Assembly: GCA_027310845.1 (NCBI GenBank)
Contig: DAIDAB010000093.1
Location: forward strand, 1-7,871
From: a bacterium
GTDB lineage: Archaea; Thermoproteota; Nitrososphaeria; Nitrososphaerales; CADDZS01
Direction of reading: 5' to 3'
Length of the DNA: 7,871 nucleotides
Part shown: positions 6,053-7,871 of the stretch, piece after piece
Numbering within the stretch: position 1 is the first letter of the stretch
How the letters are laid out: each line of letters opens with the position of its first letter
Position numbers and translations under genes: made by a program
Notes under the pieces: model-generated
Databases searched by the model: none
What the model was told of the DNA's origin: nothing
What the model saw: only the letters and a program-made list of their open reading frames with translations

Positions 6053-6067
6053 TGAAAAGGATTAATA
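6053..6067 (+). promoter_or_regulatory. Putative BRE/TATA promoter of the roadblock-like gene
   Basis: GAAAAGG followed by ATTAATA fits BRE plus TATA. The box centre (about 6064) is some 32 bases before the TTG at 6096, so the transcript would have only a few leader bases or none. This agrees with the lack of a ribosome-binding site there. Confidence 0.42.
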
Positions 6068-6095
6068 CTATTCTTACACATATTGACCTCTAAAG

Positions 6096-6443
6096 TTGCA
6101 TGCTTCAGAGGTCCTTACCATCAGCAACGAAATTCTAAGGTGTGCGGTGCTGGATGACGCAGGGAGGATTCTGAGCTATGCCGAATCTGAAAAAGGCAAG
6201 GCGGAAAATCTCCCAAAGAACTATCCAGTCACAGTTGGCGCTCTCGTAATACAGGGTCTTTCTGAGGCACTCCCAACGGAAATGGGAACTGTTCGTTTCA
6301 CGACAGTGGTTACCGATAAGTATCGTCTCGTGACCCTTGATCTCGCAGGACACACGGTAATGTTTGCTCTTCCCCTGACTATTCCACCGGATGCCATATG
6401 CGAGGCTGCCATAAAGAAATTCGGGCATCCAATGAGAAAATAG
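6096..6443 (+). CDS. Roadblock/DUF6659-like small protein
   Basis: This 115-residue soluble protein resembles the short profilin/roadblock-like proteins, including DUF6659, that are numerous in Nitrososphaerota. Residues 9-28 (ISNEILRCAVLDDAGRILSY) give the characteristic opening helix followed by a strand with 'x-x-A-x-V-x-D-x-x-G-R'. A central helix at about 45-60 contains 'P-V-T-V-G-A-L-V-I-Q'. Beta strands at 64-72 (GTVRFTTVV), 76-82 (YRLVTLD) and 87-93 (TVMFALP) follow, and a last helix covers 97-109. These proteins are thought to be regulatory or scaffold-like rather than catalytic. The TTG start is limited by a TGA three codons upstream, and the next ATG is residue 63. The assignment rests on recalled family pattern, not on a search. 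A perfect dyad begins at its stop codon, and a zinc ribbon gene follows 60 bases later. Confidence 0.72.
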   Translation: MHASEVLTISNEILRCAVLDDAGRILSYAESEKGKAENLPKNYPVTVGALVIQGLSEALPTEMGTVRFTTVVTDKYRLVTLDLAGHTVMFALPLTIPPDAICEAAIKKFGHPMRK

Positions 6444-6460
6444 ATTCCTCAGAGGAATCT
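6442..6460. repeat. Perfect 19-bp dyad at the stop codon (hairpin or operator)
   Basis: AGATTCCTCAGAGGAATCT has two perfect 9-bp arms around a single A and starts inside the TAG stop of the roadblock-like gene. As RNA it can form an 8-bp stem with a CAG loop, and as DNA it could be a dimeric operator. It lies just upstream of the TATA-like element of the zinc ribbon gene. No long T-tract follows, so a classical terminator is not obvious. Confidence 0.55.
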
Positions 6461-6473
6461 TAGTGCTTGAAAG

Positions 6474-6480
6474 TATTTAT
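6474..6480 (+). promoter_or_regulatory. Putative TATA box of the zinc ribbon gene
   Basis: TATTTAT is preceded by purine-rich TTGAAAG. Its centre is 27 bases before the ATG at 6504, the spacing of a leaderless archaeal transcript, and there is no Shine-Dalgarno between. Confidence 0.42.
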
Positions 6481-6503
6481 CCTACCTTACGCCATTTATT
6501 GTG

Positions 6504-6641
6504 ATGCAAATCTTTGAAGATACGGAGCGTTGTGTCAAGTGTGAATCTCCGGTCGAGCAGGGTAAGTGCTCCGAATGCAACTATTCTGAAGTCACTTCGC
6601 TGACTCGGGAAGAAGCCAAGGAGCTTACTACGGCAGGATAA
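6504..6641 (+). CDS. Small zinc-ribbon protein, 45 residues
   Basis: The sequence encodes a complete 45-residue protein (ATG 6504, TAA 6639-6641). Two cysteine pairs, C10-V-K-C13 and C22-S-E-C25, are spaced as in rubredoxin-like zinc knuckles and should bind one zinc ion. The acidic C-terminal half (26-45, LTREEAKELT) probably forms a short helix. Such mini zinc ribbons are common in archaea and usually bind protein or nucleic acid, but no partner is evident here. A GTG directly in front (6501) could add one residue. Translation is probably leaderless. It may be the distal member of a unit with the roadblock-like gene or be transcribed from its own TATA box. Confidence 0.72.
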   Translation: MQIFEDTERCVKCESPVEQGKCSECNYSEVTSLTREEAKELTTAG

Positions 6642-6683
6642 GACCGTACTCGCCACCTGAACTCTCAAAGCAATACCCTTTCT

Positions 6684-6700
6684 AAAAAAGATCTTTTCTT
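6684..6700 (+). terminator. Palindrome plus T-rich tract, possible terminator
   Basis: AAAAGATCTTTT (6686-6697) is a perfect 12-bp palindrome within an A-run followed by TTTTCTT, 45 bases after the zinc ribbon stop. The T-rich strand would suit archaeal termination. The A/T-rich arms make a weak RNA hairpin. Confidence 0.35.
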
Positions 6701-6830
6701 AGTCAGGTAGAATAAACAAGCACGATAACACCGTGCCTGAAAAATCACATGGGCCACCGATCTCTTTACTATGAGTGCTTTCAGAACATTGCATTTTGGA
6801 ATTAGAACTAGATAACGAGAAGACTGCAAA

Positions 6831-6858
6831 TCATATAGAGCCGAAACTTTGCAAGTTT
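6831..6858 (+). promoter_or_regulatory. Putative ABC-gene promoter with adjacent inverted repeat
   Basis: TCATATAG (6831-6838) is a TATA-like element placing transcription near 6860, about 10 bases before the TTG. Directly downstream, AAACTT (6844-6849) and AAGTTT (6853-6858) form a 6-bp inverted repeat around TGC, between the box and the predicted start, where a repressor could act. Both calls are weak individually. Confidence 0.3.
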
Positions 6859-6869
6859 GACCTAGTTCA

Positions 6870-7655
6870 TTGTCAAAGGCTATAGTCAGACTCTCTGGCG
6901 TAGAGGCGAATCTTGGAGGAAAAAAAGTGCTTTCGAATGTCAGTCTGGAGATCAAAAGTGGTGAGAACTGGGCAATCGTTGGTCCAAACGGTTCAGGAAA
7001 GACAACGCTTCTCAAGATAATCAACGGCTACCTAAGGCCTTCAAAGGGCACGATCGAAGTCTTCGGAGAAAAGTTTGGAGAGGCAGATCTAAGAGAGCTG
7101 CGAAGGAAGATTGGATTTGTAAGCGCTTACATGAACGATTTGATTTCGCTCGACGACAACGTCTTGGATATAGTCGTCGCAGGTCGAAGCGCCGCAACCA
7201 GACTCTGGGCAATCCCTCCAGCAGAGGACGTGAAACAGGCAATGAAGCTCCTCAGGCTCCTGGGCTGTTCTCGCTACGAGGACAGCAGTTTGCGCGAGCT
7301 CTCTCAAGGAGAGAAGCAGAAGATTCTGATCGCGAGAGCCCTAATGACTGACCCGAAGCTTTTGGCACTGGATGAACCATGTGCTGGTCTCGACTTGAAA
7401 TCAAGAGAGTCCTTTCTTTCAAGCCTTTCCAAGATCGCTGGCCGGGGATCAGTTTCAATCGTGTACGTAACTCATAGAATTGATGAAATTCCAAAGTGTT
7501 TTACGAACGCACTTCTCCTAAGAAACGGAAAACCACTCGCTCGGGGGAAAATAGATTCCGTCATAAACAGCAAAAATCTAAGTAAATGCTTCGAAGTTGA
7601 TATTCTAGTCAGAAAATTGCAGGGAAGATATTTCGCAATGGTGAATGGGGGATAG
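6870..7655 (+). CDS. Standalone ABC ATPase, ModF/YlmA-like (COG1119 type)
   Basis: This 261-residue cytoplasmic ATP-binding cassette protein has a complete catalytic set. Walker A is GPNGSGKT (38-45), the signature is LSQGEKQ (144-150), Walker B is LLALDEP (164-170) with Glu169 as catalytic base, the D-loop is AGLDLKSRE (172-180), and the switch is His202 in VTHRIDEIP. The Q-loop position reads IGFVSA (81-86), without the usual glutamine. As I recall it, this goes with 'IG-x-VSS' in the ModF/YlmA family, as does DEPC-x-GLD. The C-terminal RNGKPLARGKIDSVI is typical of the family. No permease or binding protein is nearby, which is usual for these orphan ATPases; their exact role is poorly defined, and a link to molybdate should not be assumed. 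TTG is the only start that keeps Walker A (next ATG is residue 88). It converges on the 51-residue gene with a 5-base gap. Confidence 0.92.
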   Translation: MSKAIVRLSGVEANLGGKKVLSNVSLEIKSGENWAIVGPNGSGKTTLLKIINGYLRPSKGTIEVFGEKFGEADLRELRRKIGFVSAYMNDLISLDDNVLDIVVAGRSAATRLWAIPPAEDVKQAMKLLRLLGCSRYEDSSLRELSQGEKQKILIARALMTDPKLLALDEPCAGLDLKSRESFLSSLSKIAGRGSVSIVYVTHRIDEIPKCFTNALLLRNGKPLARGKIDSVINSKNLSKCFEVDILVRKLQGRYFAMVNGG

Positions 7656-7660
7656 GCCGT

Positions 7661-7816
7661 CTATAGGTATCCCTCGTCTTCTTCCAAGAATGGAAGCAGT
7701 AGCTTCAACCTCTCGTGGTTTCTCAAGCCTTCCTGCCACCGTCCAGCAAATTCTGTCGTTACCAATTCCTGTCCAGCATTCGCAGATCTTCGTGCCGGGT
7801 CATGTTCAGTTCTCAT
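7661..7816 (-). CDS. Unknown 51-residue protein with full ribosome-binding site
   Basis: This short complete frame encodes 51 residues. The ATG (7814-7816, complement) is preceded by GAGGTGA (7828-7834, complement), the best Shine-Dalgarno associated with any gene here, 11 bases upstream. An ATACTTAT element (7864-7871, complement) lies about 26 bases before a plausible transcription start. The protein has a polar start (RTEHDPARRSANAGQEL) and then probably one amphipathic helix, FAGRWQEGLRNHERLKLLLP (23-42), ending in the acidic FLEEDEGYL. There is no signal peptide, membrane segment or cysteine motif. I do not recognise the family. It ends 5 bases from the convergent ABC gene, so the two transcripts probably overlap at their 3' ends. 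A plus-strand frame on the same bases (7645-7848) has poor composition and is taken as its shadow. Confidence 0.55.
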   Translation of the reverse strand: MRTEHDPARRSANAGQELVTTEFAGRWQEGLRNHERLKLLLPFLEEDEGYL

Positions 7817-7827
7817 TTTCTTATGTT

Positions 7828-7834
7828 TCACCTC
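7828..7834 (-). promoter_or_regulatory. Strong Shine-Dalgarno of the 51-residue gene
   Basis: The complement reads GAGGTGA, a seven-base match to the archaeal anti-Shine-Dalgarno, 11 bases before the ATG. It overlaps an in-frame GTG, so the ATG is preferred as start. This site is the main argument that the small frame is translated. Confidence 0.5.
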
Positions 7835-7871
7835 TCTGGGTTGACTAGAATATGTAGTGACGGATAAGTAT

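Larger units (their letters stand above)
5591..6095. other. Divergent intergenic stretch, no supported gene
   Basis: The gap lies between divergent genes and carries a promoter for each. On the plus strand TTATAATT (5762-5769) followed by GGAGGT (5811-5816) precedes a 33-codon TTG frame (5826-5927) rich in R and C. A different, startless frame over the same bases reads EDAHEELPPALQKLARNIPP and looks more protein-like, so the area may be a gene remnant. TCGCGAGT (5982-5989) and ACTCGCGA (6015-6022) form an 8-bp inverted repeat with a 25-base spacer, which is not rare by chance. CCTGACC at 5713 and GGTCAGG near 5787 are complementary. Confidence 0.4.

Noticed and set aside
7645..7848. 67-codon plus-strand frame after the ABC gene
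   Set aside because: It overlaps the ABC stop and covers the minus-strand 51-residue gene. Its composition (S, P, V rich) is that of a shadow, and only the minus strand has a strong ribosome-binding site.

Overview
The window most likely comes from an archaeon, and probably from Nitrososphaerota (Thaumarchaeota). The evidence is indirect. Several genes are preceded by BRE/TATA-like elements at archaeal spacing, some so close that the mRNA would be leaderless. TTG is a frequent and forced start codon. The small proteins have archaeal character: a 45-residue CxxC/CxxC zinc ribbon, a roadblock-like protein resembling thaumarchaeal DUF6659, and a PH-domain protein paired with a small membrane protein. 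Base composition is moderate, and coding density is low, with four gaps of 300-600 bases. No rRNA, tRNA, CRISPR array, insertion sequence or phage gene was seen.

Layout. Bases 1-323 hold no convincing gene but carry a perfect 18-bp palindrome at the left edge and a TATA/palindrome element ahead of the first gene. A MarR-family regulator (324-842, +) is followed by a 14-TM-type MFS drug/solute exporter (coding-like from 898, canonical start only at 979, to 2631, +), the classical arrangement of a regulator with the efflux pump it controls. Bases 2632-3226 have no supported gene and lead into a decayed fragment of a luciferase-like (F420-type) oxidoreductase (3227-3427, +). A PH-domain protein (3589-4005, +) and a tiny multi-pass membrane protein (4039-4290, +) form a likely two-gene unit. 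A gap of about 500 bases contains a T-rich terminator candidate and weak minus-strand small frames. It is followed by an alpha/beta hydrolase on the minus strand (4796-5590).

Another gap of about 500 bases precedes the DUF6659/roadblock-like protein (6096-6443, +), a perfect 19-bp dyad at its stop codon, and a probably leaderless 45-residue zinc ribbon (6504-6641, +). A standalone ABC ATPase of the ModF/YlmA type (6870-7655, +) converges, with a 5-base gap, on a 51-residue unknown protein (7661-7816, -) that has a full GAGGTGA ribosome-binding site.

Functionally this looks like a patchwork of small independent transcription units. Only marR-MFS and PH-TM look like cooperating pairs. I found no multi-gene defence, secretion or biosynthetic system. 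The best leads are the MFS gene that lacks a start codon over its conserved first helix, the two long perfect palindromes, the strong-RBS 51-residue protein, and the PH/membrane-protein pair.
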